Assembly: GCF_003319185.1 (NCBI RefSeq)
Contig: NZ_QOHJ01000001.1
Location: 682,001 to 746,000, forward strand
From: Blastococcus sp. TF02A-30
GTDB taxonomy: Bacteria; Actinomycetota; Actinomycetes; Mycobacteriales; Geodermatophilaceae
Length of the DNA stretch: 64,000 bases
Reading direction: 5' to 3'
The notes beneath the pieces were generated by a model, which was not told the DNA's origin, made no database searches, and saw nothing but the letters and a program-made list of their open reading frames with translations. The position numbers and the translations under genes were made by a program. Every line of letters begins with the position of its first letter. The first letter of the stretch is position 1. Shown here in pieces: positions 8,509 through 16,465 of the stretch.

Positions 8509-9381
8509 TCATCCGCTCAGCGCGAGCCCGGCGCCGAGGAGCACCCCCGTGACGAGGGTGAGCCGCCCGGTGCCCGCCAGCGCGCCGATGAGGGCCGGCC
8601 CCCGCCCGCCCGTGAGCACCGTACGTGCTGGTGGGACGGCCAGCGGTGCGGCCAGCAGGGTCAGCAGCGCCCAGGGCCGGTCGATTCCCACCACCACGAC
8701 GACGGCGAAGGCGGCGGCGAAGAGCCCCGCGAAGAGCAGCCGCGTGCCGCGATCGCCGAGCAGCACGGCCAGGGTGCGCTTGCCGACGGCTGCGTCGCCC
8801 TCGATGTCACGCAGGTTGTTGACCACCAGGATCGCCACGATCAGCAGGCCGGGCGGCAGCGAGACCGCCCACGCCAGGGCGGGCAGGGTGCCGGTCTGCA
8901 CGTAGGTCGTCCCCACGACGGCGACGGGGCCGAAGAAGACGAAGACGAACACCTCGCCCAGGGCCCGGTAGCCGTAGGGGATCGGCCCGCCGGTGTACGT
9001 CCAGGCCGCCAGCATGCAGACGGCGCCGACGGCGACCAGCCACCAGCTCGACAGCGCGGCCAGCGCCAGCCCGGCCGCACCGGCCGCCGCGAAGGAGAGC
9101 AGCGCGGCGACCAGGACCTGCCGCGGCGCGGCCGCGCCCGAACCGACCAGCCGCATGGGCCCGACCCGGTCGGCGTCGGTGCCGCGCGTGCCGTCGGAGT
9201 AGTCGTTGGCGTAGTTCACCGCGACCTGCAGGGCCAGGGCGACGAGGAGCGCGAGCAGCGCGGTGGAGAGGCGGAAGCCGTCGAGCGCGGCGGCCGCGCC
9301 GGTGCCGACGAGCACCGGGGCGACCGCGGCGGGCAGCGTGCGGGGGCGGGCGCCGGCCAGCCACTGGGCGGGGGTGGCCAT
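8509..9381 (-). CDS. menA: 1,4-dihydroxy-2-naphthoate polyprenyltransferase MenA
   Basis: MenA attaches the polyprenyl tail to 1,4-dihydroxy-2-naphthoate in the membrane, giving demethylmenaquinone. The 290-residue product is a UbiA-superfamily protein with the first Asp-rich motif NYANDYSDGTRGTD, the second motif region NNLRDIEGDAAVGKRTLAVLLG, and about eight to nine hydrophobic helices. The start codon shares one base with the menE stop (TGATG), showing translational coupling. The tail donor is probably the product of the polyprenyl diphosphate synthase at 33841-34908, and the methyltransferase at 14799-15518 acts next. Confidence 0.96.
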   Translation of the reverse strand: MATPAQWLAGARPRTLPAAVAPVLVGTGAAAALDGFRLSTALLALLVALALQVAVNYANDYSDGTRGTDADRVGPMRLVGSGAAAPRQVLVAALLSFAAAGAAGLALAALSSWWLVAVGAVCMLAAWTYTGGPIPYGYRALGEVFVFVFFGPVAVVGTTYVQTGTLPALAWAVSLPPGLLIVAILVVNNLRDIEGDAAVGKRTLAVLLGDRGTRLLFAGLFAAAFAVVVVVGIDRPWALLTLLAAPLAVPPARTVLTGGRGPALIGALAGTGRLTLVTGVLLGAGLALSG

Positions 9382-10493
9382 CAGACCTCCGGGGTCAGCG
9401 CCGCGGCGGCGCGTCGGTCGGGCTTGCCGGTGTGCAGGGTCGGGACGGCGGGGATCGGGTGCACCGCCCGCGGTGCGGAGGGGGCGCCGAGCCGCTCGGT
9501 GACCCAGGCGCGCAGCTCATGGAGCTCCGGCAGCGGCCCGGACGGGACGACGGCGGCGACCACGCGCTGCCCCCACTCGGGGTCGGGCCGGCCGAAGACG
9601 ACGGCGTCGGCGACGGCCGGGTGCTCACGCAGCGCGGCCTCCACCGCGGCCGGCGCCACGTTGACCCCACCGGAGATGACCACGTCGTCGAGCCGGCCCA
9701 GGACGGTGAGCCGGCCGTCGGTCAGCGTGCCGGCGTCGCGGGTGCGGAACCAGCCGCCGGCGAACGCCTCCTCGGTCGCCGCCGGGTCGAGCCGGTAGCC
9801 CCGCGCCAGCACGGGCCCGGCCAGCTCGATCCCGTCGGCGACCCGGACGTCGACGCCGCGGAGGGGCTCGCCGTCGTAGATGCAGCCGCCGGCGGTCTCG
9901 GTCATCCCGTAGGTGGTGACGACCCGGACGCCCTCGGCGCGGGCGCGGTCGAGCAGCGCCGGGTCGGTCGCCGCGCCGCCGACCAGGACCGCGTCGAACG
10001 CGCGCAGGGCGTCGGGCTCGGTGTCGAGGAAGCGGCGCAGCTGGGTGGGGACCAGCGACGTGTAGCGGCGGTCGTCGCCCGGCATCCGCGCCACGGCCGC
10101 GGCGAGCGGCTCGTCCCCTGCCAGCCGGGCGACCGGCCGGTCGGCCAGCGCGGCCCGGGCGAGCACCTGGAGCCCGGCGATCGCCGACACCGGCAGCGCG
10201 AGCAGCCAGCTCCCCGGCCCGCCGATCCGCTGCAGGGTCGCGGTGGCCGAGGCGCGCACGGCGTCCGCGGAGAGCAGCACGCCACGGCCGCCGCCGGTGG
10301 AACCGGAGGTGACGACGACGAGGTCCGCCCCGGGCTCCAGCGGCTCCTCGGGGCGCAGCACGGCGCGGGCGGCGTCGACGACGGCGGGCGGACCCGCGGG
10401 CAGGACGGCGAGGGGGCGCTCGCCGTCGAGGGCGGCGCGGAGGTGGTCGGTGCTGAGGTCCGCGGCGGCCACGGGGGAGAGGTACGCAGCCAC
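9381..10493 (-). CDS. menE: o-Succinylbenzoate-CoA ligase MenE
   Basis: This is a 370-residue member of the adenylate-forming family, short as is usual for actinobacterial MenE. The ATP-binding P-loop is VVTSGSTGGGRGVLLS, the A5 region is VVTTYGMTETAGGCIYDG, the hinge region is VLGRLDDVVISGGVNVAPAAVE, and the C-terminal lysine is in HTGKPDRRA. It activates o-succinylbenzoate from MenC for ring closure by MenB, which is not in this window. A TTG at 10502 would extend it by three residues, but TAGGCT at 10502-10507 looks like a -10 element placed eight bases before the GTG at 10493, favouring a leaderless start there. Confidence 0.93.
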   Translation of the reverse strand: MAAYLSPVAAADLSTDHLRAALDGERPLAVLPAGPPAVVDAARAVLRPEEPLEPGADLVVVTSGSTGGGRGVLLSADAVRASATATLQRIGGPGSWLLALPVSAIAGLQVLARAALADRPVARLAGDEPLAAAVARMPGDDRRYTSLVPTQLRRFLDTEPDALRAFDAVLVGGAATDPALLDRARAEGVRVVTTYGMTETAGGCIYDGEPLRGVDVRVADGIELAGPVLARGYRLDPAATEEAFAGGWFRTRDAGTLTDGRLTVLGRLDDVVISGGVNVAPAAVEAALREHPAVADAVVFGRPDPEWGQRVVAAVVPSGPLPELHELRAWVTERLGAPSAPRAVHPIPAVPTLHTGKPDRRAAAALTPEV

Positions 10494-10501
10494 GAGGGGC
10501 A

Positions 10502-10507
10502 AGCCTA
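10502..10507 (-). promoter_or_regulatory. Candidate -10 element of leaderless menE transcript
   Basis: TAGGCT on the minus strand fits the actinobacterial TANNNT -10 consensus and lies eight bases upstream of the GTG at 10493. No ribosome site separates them, so a leaderless mRNA is inferred. Confidence 0.5.
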
Positions 10508-10521
10508 CGACCCTGCCCCCG

Positions 10522-10527
10522 TACCCT
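10522..10527 (+). promoter_or_regulatory. Candidate -10 element of leaderless menC transcript
   Basis: TACCCT is followed by exactly seven bases and then the menC GTG, the classic geometry for a leaderless actinobacterial mRNA. It shares a 41-base divergent region with the menE promoter. Confidence 0.6.
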
Positions 10528-10534
10528 GGGCGGT

Positions 10535-11500
10535 GTGATCCCTGCGCCCGTCGGCGGCACCGGGCCGGCGCTCGAGGCGCGGGTCTGGTCGGTGCCCATG
10601 CGCACCCGCTTCCGCGGCATCGACGTCCGCGACGGCGTGCTGCTGCGCGGACCCGCCGGGTGGGGCGAGTTCTCCCCGTTCTGGGACTACGACGTCGTCG
10701 AGAGCCGCCGCTGGTGGGCCGCCGCCGTCGAGGCCGCCACGGAGGGGTTCCCGGCGCCGGTGCGCGGCTCGGTGCCGGTCAACGTGACCGTCCCCGCGGT
10801 CGACGCCGAGCGGGCGCACGCGATCGCGGCCGCGTCCGGCTGCCGCACGGCCAAGGTCAAGGTCGCCGAGCCGGGGCAGACGGCGGCCGACGACCTCGCG
10901 CGGGTCGAGGCCGTCCGCGACGCGCTCGGCCCGTCCGGTGCGATCCGGGTCGACGCCAACGCCGCCTGGGACGTCGGCACCGCGGTGGCCCGCATCCGCG
11001 AGCTCGACGACGCCGTGGGGCTCGAGTACGTCGAGCAGCCGTGCGCCACGCTCGAGGAGCTCGCCGCGCTGCGCCGCCGGATCGACGTCCGCGTCGCGGT
11101 GGACGAGGGGGTGCGCCGCTCGGCCGACCCGCTCGCCGTCGACCTGCGCGAGGCCGGCGACGTCGTCGTCCTCAAGGTGCAGCCGCTGGGCGGGGTGCGT
11201 GCGGCCCTGCGGGTGGCGGAGGCGCACGGGCTGCCCTGCGTGGTGAGCTCGGCGCTGGAGTCGTCGGTCGGCATCGCCGCCGGGGTCGCGCTGGCCGCCG
11301 CGCTGCCCGAGCTGCCGTTCGCGTGCGGGCTGGCCACGGTCGCGCTTTTCACCGACGACGTCTCGTCGTCCCCGCTGCTGCCGGTGGACGGCGCGCTGCC
11401 GGTCGTGCGGCCCGAGCCCGACCGGCTGGACGCGGTCGCCGCCGACGCGGTCACCGCCGCGCGCTGGGGTGCGCGGCTGGCGGCGGTGAGCGCGGCGTGA
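10535..11500 (+). CDS. menC: o-Succinylbenzoate synthase MenC
   Basis: MenC dehydrates SHCHC to o-succinylbenzoate. The 321-residue protein is an enolase-superfamily enzyme: the catalytic lysine lies in RTAKVKVAE, metal ligands are in VDANAAW (Asp), VEQPC (Glu) and VAVDEGVR (Asp), and the opposite-face lysine is in VVLKVQPLGG. Length and motif spacing match actinobacterial MenC (mycobacterial Rv0553). It starts with GTG seven bases after a TANNNT box, so the transcript is probably leaderless, and it overlaps menD by four bases (GTGA). Confidence 0.96.
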   Translation: MIPAPVGGTGPALEARVWSVPMRTRFRGIDVRDGVLLRGPAGWGEFSPFWDYDVVESRRWWAAAVEAATEGFPAPVRGSVPVNVTVPAVDAERAHAIAAASGCRTAKVKVAEPGQTAADDLARVEAVRDALGPSGAIRVDANAAWDVGTAVARIRELDDAVGLEYVEQPCATLEELAALRRRIDVRVAVDEGVRRSADPLAVDLREAGDVVVLKVQPLGGVRAALRVAEAHGLPCVVSSALESSVGIAAGVALAAALPELPFACGLATVALFTDDVSSSPLLPVDGALPVVRPEPDRLDAVAADAVTAARWGARLAAVSAA

Positions 11501-13167
11501 ACCCCTCGACCGCCTTCGCCCGCGTCGTCGTCGACGAGCTGCTGCGCGGCGGCGTCACCGACGCGGTCCTCGCGCCCGGTTCCCGGTCCGCGCCGCTGGC
11601 GCTGGCGCTGGCCACCGCCGAGCGGGACGGCCGGCTGGCGCTGCACGTCCGGATCGACGAGCGGACCGCGGCCTTCCTGGCGCTCGGCCTGGCCAAGGCG
11701 TCCGGCCGCCCGGTGCCGGTGGTGACGACGTCCGGGACGGCGACCGCGCACCTGCACGCCGCGGTGCTGGAGGCGCACGAGAGCGGGGTGCCGCTGCTCG
11801 CGCTGACCGCGGACCGGCCGCCGGAGCTGCGCGCCACCGGCGCCAACCAGACCATCGAGCAGGCCGGGCTGTACGGCGGCGCCGTGCGGTGGGCCGTGGA
11901 CGTCGGCGTGCCCGAGGCCGGGCGGGAGGAGGCGCAGAACCGCTACTGGCGCTCGCTGGTCGCGAAGGCGCTGGCGGTCGCCACGGGCGCGCTCTCGGAC
12001 GATCCGGGCCCGGTGCACCTGAACCTCGCGCTGCGCGAGCCGCTGCTGCCCGAGGACGGCGGCGTGGAGCCGGCCGGACCCTGGGCGGGGCGACCCGCCG
12101 GTGCGCCGTGGACCGCGGCGCTGCCTTCCCCCGGCTTCGCGGCGACCGCCCACCGGCTGCCCCCGCGCACGCTGGTCGTCGCGGGCGACGGGCCGGCCCA
12201 GGGTCTGGAGGACGACTTCCCCTGGCCGGTGGTGGCCGAGCCCAGCAGCGGCGCCTGGGGCCGGGCCGGCGCGCTGAGGGGTGGCGTGCTGCAGCTCGGT
12301 GCGGCGGGCTGGCTGGCCGCGCACCGCCCCGAGCACGTGCTGGTGGTGGGGCGTCCGACGCTGGCCCGGCCGGTGAACGCGCTGCTCGCCGACCCGTCGG
12401 TGACGGTGGAGACGGTCAGCGCCTTCCCCCGCTGGGCCGACGCGGTGCGGTCCAGCGGCCGGGTGTCACGCGTGCTGGCGGCGGTCGAGGGCACGCCCGA
12501 CGCGGGGTGGGTGTCCGCTTGGCGGTCGGCGGCCCAGCGAGCCGGGGCGGCGGTGGACGCGGCCCTCGACGGATCGGCGGCCCTCACCGCCGCCCGGGTG
12601 GCGCGCGACGTGGTGGCGGGGCTCCCCTCGGGGGCGCTGCTGGTGCTCGGCTCGTCGACGCCGGTCCGCGACGTCGACCGGCTCGCCGTGCCCCGGGCGG
12701 ACGTCACGGTGCTGGCCAACCGGGGCGTCGCCGGCATCGACGGGACGATCTCGACCGCGATCGGCGCCGCGCTGGTGCACCGGGGGCCGGCGTTCGCGCT
12801 GATGGGCGACCTGACGTTCCTGCACGACCTCACCGGGCTGCTGGTGGGCGAGGGGGAACGGGTGCCCGACCTGACCGTGGTGGTGCCGGACAACGACGGC
12901 GGCGGGATCTTCGCCCAGCTGGAGCCGGGCCAGGAGCGGTACGCGTCGGACTACCGCCGGGTCTTCGGGACGCCGCACGGACGCGACCTCGTCGCGGTCG
13001 CGTCGTCCCTGGGGTGGGCCGCGTCGCTCGTCTCGACGCCGGAGGAGCTGCAGGCCGCGCTGGGGCTCGGCGGGCCGCGCGTCGTCGTCGTCCGCACCGA
13101 CCAGCACGCGGAGGCGGCGCTGGCGGTCGAGCTCCGCACCGCGGCGGCCCGGGCGCTGGGCAGGTAG
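11497..13167 (+). CDS. menD: SEPHCHC synthase MenD
   Basis: MenD is the thiamine-diphosphate enzyme that joins 2-oxoglutarate (as succinic semialdehyde anion) to isochorismate. The 556-residue product begins with the family N-terminus (VVDELLRGGVTDAVLAPGSRSAPLALAL), has the isochorismate/TPP region TSGTATAHLHAAVLEAHESGVPLLALTADRPPE, and ends with a TPP-binding segment GDLTFLHDLTGLL followed by PDNDGGGIFAQLE. The GTG start overlaps the menC stop. Substrate isochorismate is made by the enzyme encoded at 13463-14710 on the opposite strand. Confidence 0.97.
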   Translation: MNPSTAFARVVVDELLRGGVTDAVLAPGSRSAPLALALATAERDGRLALHVRIDERTAAFLALGLAKASGRPVPVVTTSGTATAHLHAAVLEAHESGVPLLALTADRPPELRATGANQTIEQAGLYGGAVRWAVDVGVPEAGREEAQNRYWRSLVAKALAVATGALSDDPGPVHLNLALREPLLPEDGGVEPAGPWAGRPAGAPWTAALPSPGFAATAHRLPPRTLVVAGDGPAQGLEDDFPWPVVAEPSSGAWGRAGALRGGVLQLGAAGWLAAHRPEHVLVVGRPTLARPVNALLADPSVTVETVSAFPRWADAVRSSGRVSRVLAAVEGTPDAGWVSAWRSAAQRAGAAVDAALDGSAALTAARVARDVVAGLPSGALLVLGSSTPVRDVDRLAVPRADVTVLANRGVAGIDGTISTAIGAALVHRGPAFALMGDLTFLHDLTGLLVGEGERVPDLTVVVPDNDGGGIFAQLEPGQERYASDYRRVFGTPHGRDLVAVASSLGWAASLVSTPEELQAALGLGGPRVVVVRTDQHAEAALAVELRTAAARALGR

Positions 13168-13184
13168 GACCACCTCGAGAGCGA

Positions 13185-13200
13185 CGTTCCCGCGGGAACG
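13185..13200. promoter_or_regulatory. Perfect 16-base palindrome, candidate operator
   Basis: CGTTCCCGCGGGAACG is perfectly self-complementary and lies 17 bases after menD and 112 bases before the small secreted-peptide ORF. Two direct copies of TGCGGTTC follow at 13219 and 13241. It has no loop and no U-tract, so an operator is more likely than a terminator, but the binding protein is unknown. Confidence 0.4.
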
Positions 13201-13312
13201 CGCGTCCTGCGGATTTCTTGCGGTTCCCGCGCGGGTGCCCTGCGGTTCGGGCGGCAGAGTCCTCACTGCACGGGGGACGCGCCCCGGCGGGAGCGGTGGG
13301 AGGAGTTCGACG

Positions 13313-13453
13313 ATGAGCCGGGACGTGCTGCGGTCGGTCCGCCTGCTGGCGGTCACGCTGGCCGTCGCGGCCGGGATCGCCGGATTCGCTCCGGGGGACA
13401 CCGCACCCGCCGGGGCCACCCCGACCGATGTCGTCCTGGTCGAGGCGCGCTGA
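13313..13453 (+). CDS. Small secreted or membrane peptide, unknown
   Basis: A 46-residue ORF begins at an ATG with a strong ribosome site (GGGAGGAG, seven bases upstream). The product has a basic N-terminus (MSRDVLRSVR), one hydrophobic stretch of about 17 residues and an Ala-Gly-Ala cleavage-like site (PAGATP), so it would be exported as a very short peptide or stay as a membrane peptide. I do not recognise it. The 145 bases upstream contain a perfect palindrome and direct repeats and no other gene, which supports a regulated small gene. Confidence 0.5.
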   Translation: MSRDVLRSVRLLAVTLAVAAGIAGFAPGDTAPAGATPTDVVLVEAR

Positions 13454-13462
13454 CCGACCGGG

Positions 13463-14710
13463 TCAGCCCTCCAGCGCCGCCCGGAAGGCGGCGAACTTCG
13501 CCTGGGTCTCGGCGAGCTCGGCGGCCGGGTCCGAGCCGGCCACGATGCCGCAGCCGGCGAACAGCCGCGCGCCGCCGTCGTCGGTGAGCTCCGCGCAGCG
13601 CAGCGCCAGGCCGAACTCGCCGTCGCCGCGGGCGTCCATCCAGCCGACCGGGCCGGCGTAGCGGCCGCGGTCCATGCCCTCGAGCTCGGCGATCAGCGCG
13701 GCGGCGTCCGGCGTCGGGGTGCCGCACACGGCGGCGGTCGGGTGCACCGCCCCGACCAGCTCGAGCAGCCCGGCGTCGCCCCGCTGCGTGCCGACGACGT
13801 CGGTGGCCAGGTGGCGGACGTTGGCGAGGGTGAGCAGCGCGGGCTCGGCCGGGGCGGCGAGGTCGCTGCAGTACGGCTCGAGCGCCTGCACCAGCGAGTC
13901 GACGGCGAGTGCGTGCTCGGCACGGTCCTTGGCCGACCCCATCAGGGCCGCGGCCAGCCGCTCGTCCTCCGCACCGGCGCCGCGTCGCACGGTCCCGGCC
14001 AGCACCCGCGAGGACAGCTCCCGGCCGGTCCGGCGCAGCAGCAGCTCCGGGGTGGCGCCCAGCAGCCCGTCGACGGCGAAGGTCCAGCAGTCGGGGAACC
14101 GCTCGGCCAGCCGGCGCAGCAGCCGGCGCGGGTCCAGCGGTTCGTCGGCGGCGACCAGCAGGTCGCGGGCCAGCACCACCTTGGCCAGGTCACCGGCGGC
14201 GATCCGCTGCACGGCGGTGGCCACCGCGGCGCTCCAGCTGGCCGGGTCCAGGGCGCCGTCGGCGTAGCGCAGCCGCGGCCCGGGCCCGAGGTCGGGCGCG
14301 GCCGCCGGGAGACCGTCCCGCGCGGCGTCGCCGATCGAGGTGATCCAGGAGAGACCGTCGCGCCGCCCGACGACCACCTCGGGGACGACGAACACCGACG
14401 TCCCGCGGACCGGGTCGAAGGCGATGCTGGCGAAGGCGACCGGTCCGGACCCGGGGACGGCCAGGTCGTCGCTGACGTCGAGGCCGGCGACGACGGACTC
14501 CCACCACGCGGCCGCCTCGGCCAGGGCGTCCGGCCCGCTGACCTCCAGCCGGGCGGCCTCGCCCCAGCCGACCAGCCCGTCGCCGCGGCGCACCCAGGAC
14601 AGCCCGCCCGACGCGGGCACCAGGTCGAGCAGGGCCCCGGCGGCCGCCGAGCGGACCGTCGTCACGGTCGCCGAGGCGGCGTCCGGAGAGGTCACGGCGG
14701 CCGCTGTCAC
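13463..14710 (-). CDS. menF: Isochorismate synthase (MenF/EntC family)
   Basis: This enzyme converts chorismate to isochorismate, the first committed step of menaquinone ring synthesis. The 415-residue product has a C-terminal chorismate-binding domain with LAKVVLARDL, ATPELLLRRTGRELSSRVLAGT, GSAKDRAEHALAVDSLVQAL and HPTAAVCGTPTPDAAALIAELE, all typical of isochorismate synthases. No siderophore genes are near, and menD and menG flank it, so the menaquinone role is favoured. The GTG at 14710 is chosen because TACTCT lies six bases upstream on this strand (leaderless); the open frame continues upstream without support. Confidence 0.92.
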   Translation of the reverse strand: MTAAAVTSPDAASATVTTVRSAAAGALLDLVPASGGLSWVRRGDGLVGWGEAARLEVSGPDALAEAAAWWESVVAGLDVSDDLAVPGSGPVAFASIAFDPVRGTSVFVVPEVVVGRRDGLSWITSIGDAARDGLPAAAPDLGPGPRLRYADGALDPASWSAAVATAVQRIAAGDLAKVVLARDLLVAADEPLDPRRLLRRLAERFPDCWTFAVDGLLGATPELLLRRTGRELSSRVLAGTVRRGAGAEDERLAAALMGSAKDRAEHALAVDSLVQALEPYCSDLAAPAEPALLTLANVRHLATDVVGTQRGDAGLLELVGAVHPTAAVCGTPTPDAAALIAELEGMDRGRYAGPVGWMDARGDGEFGLALRCAELTDDGGARLFAGCGIVAGSDPAAELAETQAKFAAFRAALEG

Positions 14711-14716
14711 CGCTCC

Positions 14717-14722
14717 AGAGTA
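14717..14722 (-). promoter_or_regulatory. Candidate -10 element of leaderless menF transcript
   Basis: TACTCT on the minus strand is six bases upstream of the menF GTG start. It fits the TANNNT pattern seen at the other men genes here. Confidence 0.55.
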
Positions 14723-14785
14723 GGTGAGGTGCCGCTGCCCCCCGCGGTTCGCAGGCTGGCCGCGGGCCCCTGCAGCGGGCCGACG

Positions 14786-14791
14786 TAACCT
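14786..14791 (+). promoter_or_regulatory. Candidate -10 element of leaderless menG transcript
   Basis: TAACCT is followed by exactly seven bases and then the menG GTG start. It shares an 88-base divergent region with menF. Confidence 0.6.
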
Positions 14792-14798
14792 TCCGTCC

Positions 14799-15518
14799 GT
14801 GGCGGACCGGCGGGAGAACCAGCACACGGCCGGGCTGCGGGCCGGTCTGGACAAGCGGCCGGCCGAGGTCGCGGCCATGTTCGACGGCGTCGCGGAGCGC
14901 TACGACGTGACCAACACGGTCCTCTCCGCCGGCCTGGACGCCTCCTGGCGGCGGGCCACCCGGGAGGCTCTCGGCGCGCGGCCGGGGCAGACGGTGCTCG
15001 ACGTCGCGGCCGGGACGGCGGTGTCCACGGTCGAGCTGACCGCCGGTGGCGTGACCGCGATCGCCTGCGACTTCTCCCAGGGCATGCTGCGCGCCGGCGC
15101 TGCCCGGCGGGTGCCCAAGGTGGCCGGCGACGCGATGGCGCTGCCGCTGGCCGACGAGAGCGTCGACGGCGTCGTCATCTCCTTCGGCCTGCGCAACGTG
15201 GCCGACCCCGACGCCGCGCTGCGCGAGTTCTCCCGCGTCACGAGGTCGGGCGGCACGCTGGTGGTCTGCGAGTTCTCCAGCCCCACCTGGGCGCCGTTCC
15301 GCACCGTCTACACCGAGTACCTGATGAAGGCGCTGCCCCGGATCGCGCGCGCGGTGAGCAGCAATCCCGACGCCTACGTCTACCTGGCCGAGTCGATCCG
15401 TGCCTGGCCCGACCAGGCCGCGCTGGCCGGACGGCTGCAGGACGCCGGCTGGTCCGACGTCACCTGGCAGAACCTCACCGGCGGCATCGTCGCGCTGCAC
15501 CGCGGCCGCAAGCGCTGA
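14799..15518 (+). CDS. menG: Demethylmenaquinone methyltransferase MenG (UbiE)
   Basis: MenG carries out the last ring step, SAM-dependent C-methylation of demethylmenaquinone. The 239-residue product has the UbiE signature near the N-terminus ([20 protein letters not shown]), the SAM-binding motif [14 protein letters not shown], and the second UbiE signature region [27 protein letters not shown]. The start is the GTG at 14799: a TANNNT box is seven bases upstream, and further upstream codons would be read from promoter DNA. Downstream, at a 37-base gap, is a separately promoted small ORF. Confidence 0.96.
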   Translation: MADRRENQHTAGLRAGLDKRPAEVAAMFDGVAERYDVTNTVLSAGLDASWRRATREALGARPGQTVLDVAAGTAVSTVELTAGGVTAIACDFSQGMLRAGAARRVPKVAGDAMALPLADESVDGVVISFGLRNVADPDAALREFSRVTRSGGTLVVCEFSSPTWAPFRTVYTEYLMKALPRIARAVSSNPDAYVYLAESIRAWPDQAALAGRLQDAGWSDVTWQNLTGGIVALHRGRKR

Positions 15519-15543
15519 GGTTCCCCGGCGCTGCGCGCCGCCG

Positions 15544-15549
15544 TAGCGT
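15544..15549 (+). promoter_or_regulatory. Candidate -10 element for the 48-residue ORF
   Basis: TAGCGT lies six bases before an ATG that opens a 48-codon frame. There is no ribosome site, so a leaderless transcript is inferred. Confidence 0.5.
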
Positions 15550-15555
15550 CGGTCC

Positions 15556-15702
15556 ATGACGACGCCACCTCCCTCGCCGCAGCCACCGTCGCCCACGCCG
15601 TCGCCGACCGACCCCACCCCGCCGCCGGAGCCCTCGCCGTACCCGGTGCCCGATCCTGGCGACCCGATCGCGCCCCCGCCGTCAGGTCCCCAGCCCGTCT
15701 AG
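15556..15702 (+). CDS. Small proline/serine-rich protein, unknown
   Basis: A 48-residue frame begins MTTPPPSPQPPSPTPSPTDP and continues with Pro-Glu and Pro-Asp repeats to the end; about half of all residues are proline. It must be disordered and has no export signal. Support for its reality is the -10-like TAGCGT six bases upstream of the ATG, its tight fit between menG and the phosphoribosyltransferase (stop four bases before the next GTG), and the lack of any other use for this DNA. Function unknown; it could also be a leader ORF for the next gene. Confidence 0.5.
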   Translation: MTTPPPSPQPPSPTPSPTDPTPPPEPSPYPVPDPGDPIAPPPSGPQPV

Positions 15703-15706
15703 GGCC

Positions 15707-16354
15707 GTGACCCGCGGGCCGTTCGCCGACCGGCGGGAGGCGGGCCGCGCCCTGGGGGAGCGGCTGGCCGGGACGGTGGACGAGGACGCCGTCGTGCTCG
15801 GCCTGCCCCGCGGCGGGGTGGTCGTCGCGGCCGAGGTGGCGGCCGCGCTCGGCGTCCCGCTGGACGTCGTCGTCGTGCGCAAGCTCGGCCTCCCGCAGCA
15901 GCCCGAGCTGGCCATGGGCGCGATCGCCGCGGTGGGCGACGCGGTGGAGACCGTGCGCACCGAGCGGGTGATCGCCGAGGCCGGGGTGCCCGATGCCCTC
16001 TTCGCGCAGGTGCGCGACCGCGAGCTCGCCGAGCTGCGTCGTCGGCAGCTGTCCTTCCGCGGGAACCGGCCGCCACTCGCCCTGGCCGGGCGGACCGTCG
16101 TCCTCGTCGACGACGGGCTGGCCACCGGGTCCACGGCCCGCGCCGCGCTGACCGCCGTCGCCCGGCAGCGGCCGCGGCGCACGGTGCTCGCCGTCCCGGT
16201 CGGTGCACCCTCGGCGGTGCGCGCGGTCCGGGACCTCGCCGACGACGTCGTGTGCCTCGTCGCGCCCTCCGGGTTCCGCGCCGTCGGGCAGGCCTACCGC
16301 GACTTCGCCCAGACCTCCGATGAGGAGGTGCGCCGGCTCCTCGGCGCGGTGTGA
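15707..16354 (+). CDS. Phosphoribosyltransferase-fold protein
   Basis: The 215-residue product has a type I phosphoribosyltransferase fold, with the PRPP-binding loop VVLVDDGLATGSTAR at about residues 128-142 and an N-terminal LGLPRGGVVVAAEVA segment. These stand-alone proteins are usually annotated as predicted phosphoribosyltransferases, and their substrate is unknown. The order of the segments and the KLGLPQQPELAMGAIA block match that group rather than hypoxanthine or uracil transferases. Its GTG start follows the small proline-rich ORF by four bases, so the two may share a transcript. Confidence 0.85.
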   Translation: MTRGPFADRREAGRALGERLAGTVDEDAVVLGLPRGGVVVAAEVAAALGVPLDVVVVRKLGLPQQPELAMGAIAAVGDAVETVRTERVIAEAGVPDALFAQVRDRELAELRRRQLSFRGNRPPLALAGRTVVLVDDGLATGSTARAALTAVARQRPRRTVLAVPVGAPSAVRAVRDLADDVVCLVAPSGFRAVGQAYRDFAQTSDEEVRRLLGAV

Positions 16355-16401
16355 CGCATCCCTCTCACCGGGGGCGCTGTCGTGTTCGTCACACCCCGGG
16401 C

Positions 16402-16407
16402 TAGAGT
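16402..16407 (+). promoter_or_regulatory. Candidate -10 element of the menJ-like gene
   Basis: TAGAGT fits TANNNT and lies 15 bases upstream of the Rex-type operator, putting the likely transcription start just before or in that operator. Confidence 0.5.
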
Positions 16408-16422
16408 CGGTTCCGCAGCACT

Positions 16423-16440
16423 TTGTGAACCAATTCACAA
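16423..16440. promoter_or_regulatory. Rex-type redox operator upstream of the menJ-like gene
   Basis: TTGTGAACCAATTCACAA is a perfect seven-base inverted repeat with a four-base spacer. Its core matches every defined position of the streptomycete Rex consensus TGTGAACNNNTTCACA. Rex represses when NADH/NAD+ is low and leaves DNA when NADH rises. The site lies between the likely -10 and the GTG start, the right place to block transcription. The match is seen directly; binding by Rex is inferred, and no rex gene is in this window. Confidence 0.8.
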
Positions 16441-16465
16441 GGTCTGGTGGCGAGGAGGCAGCCCG

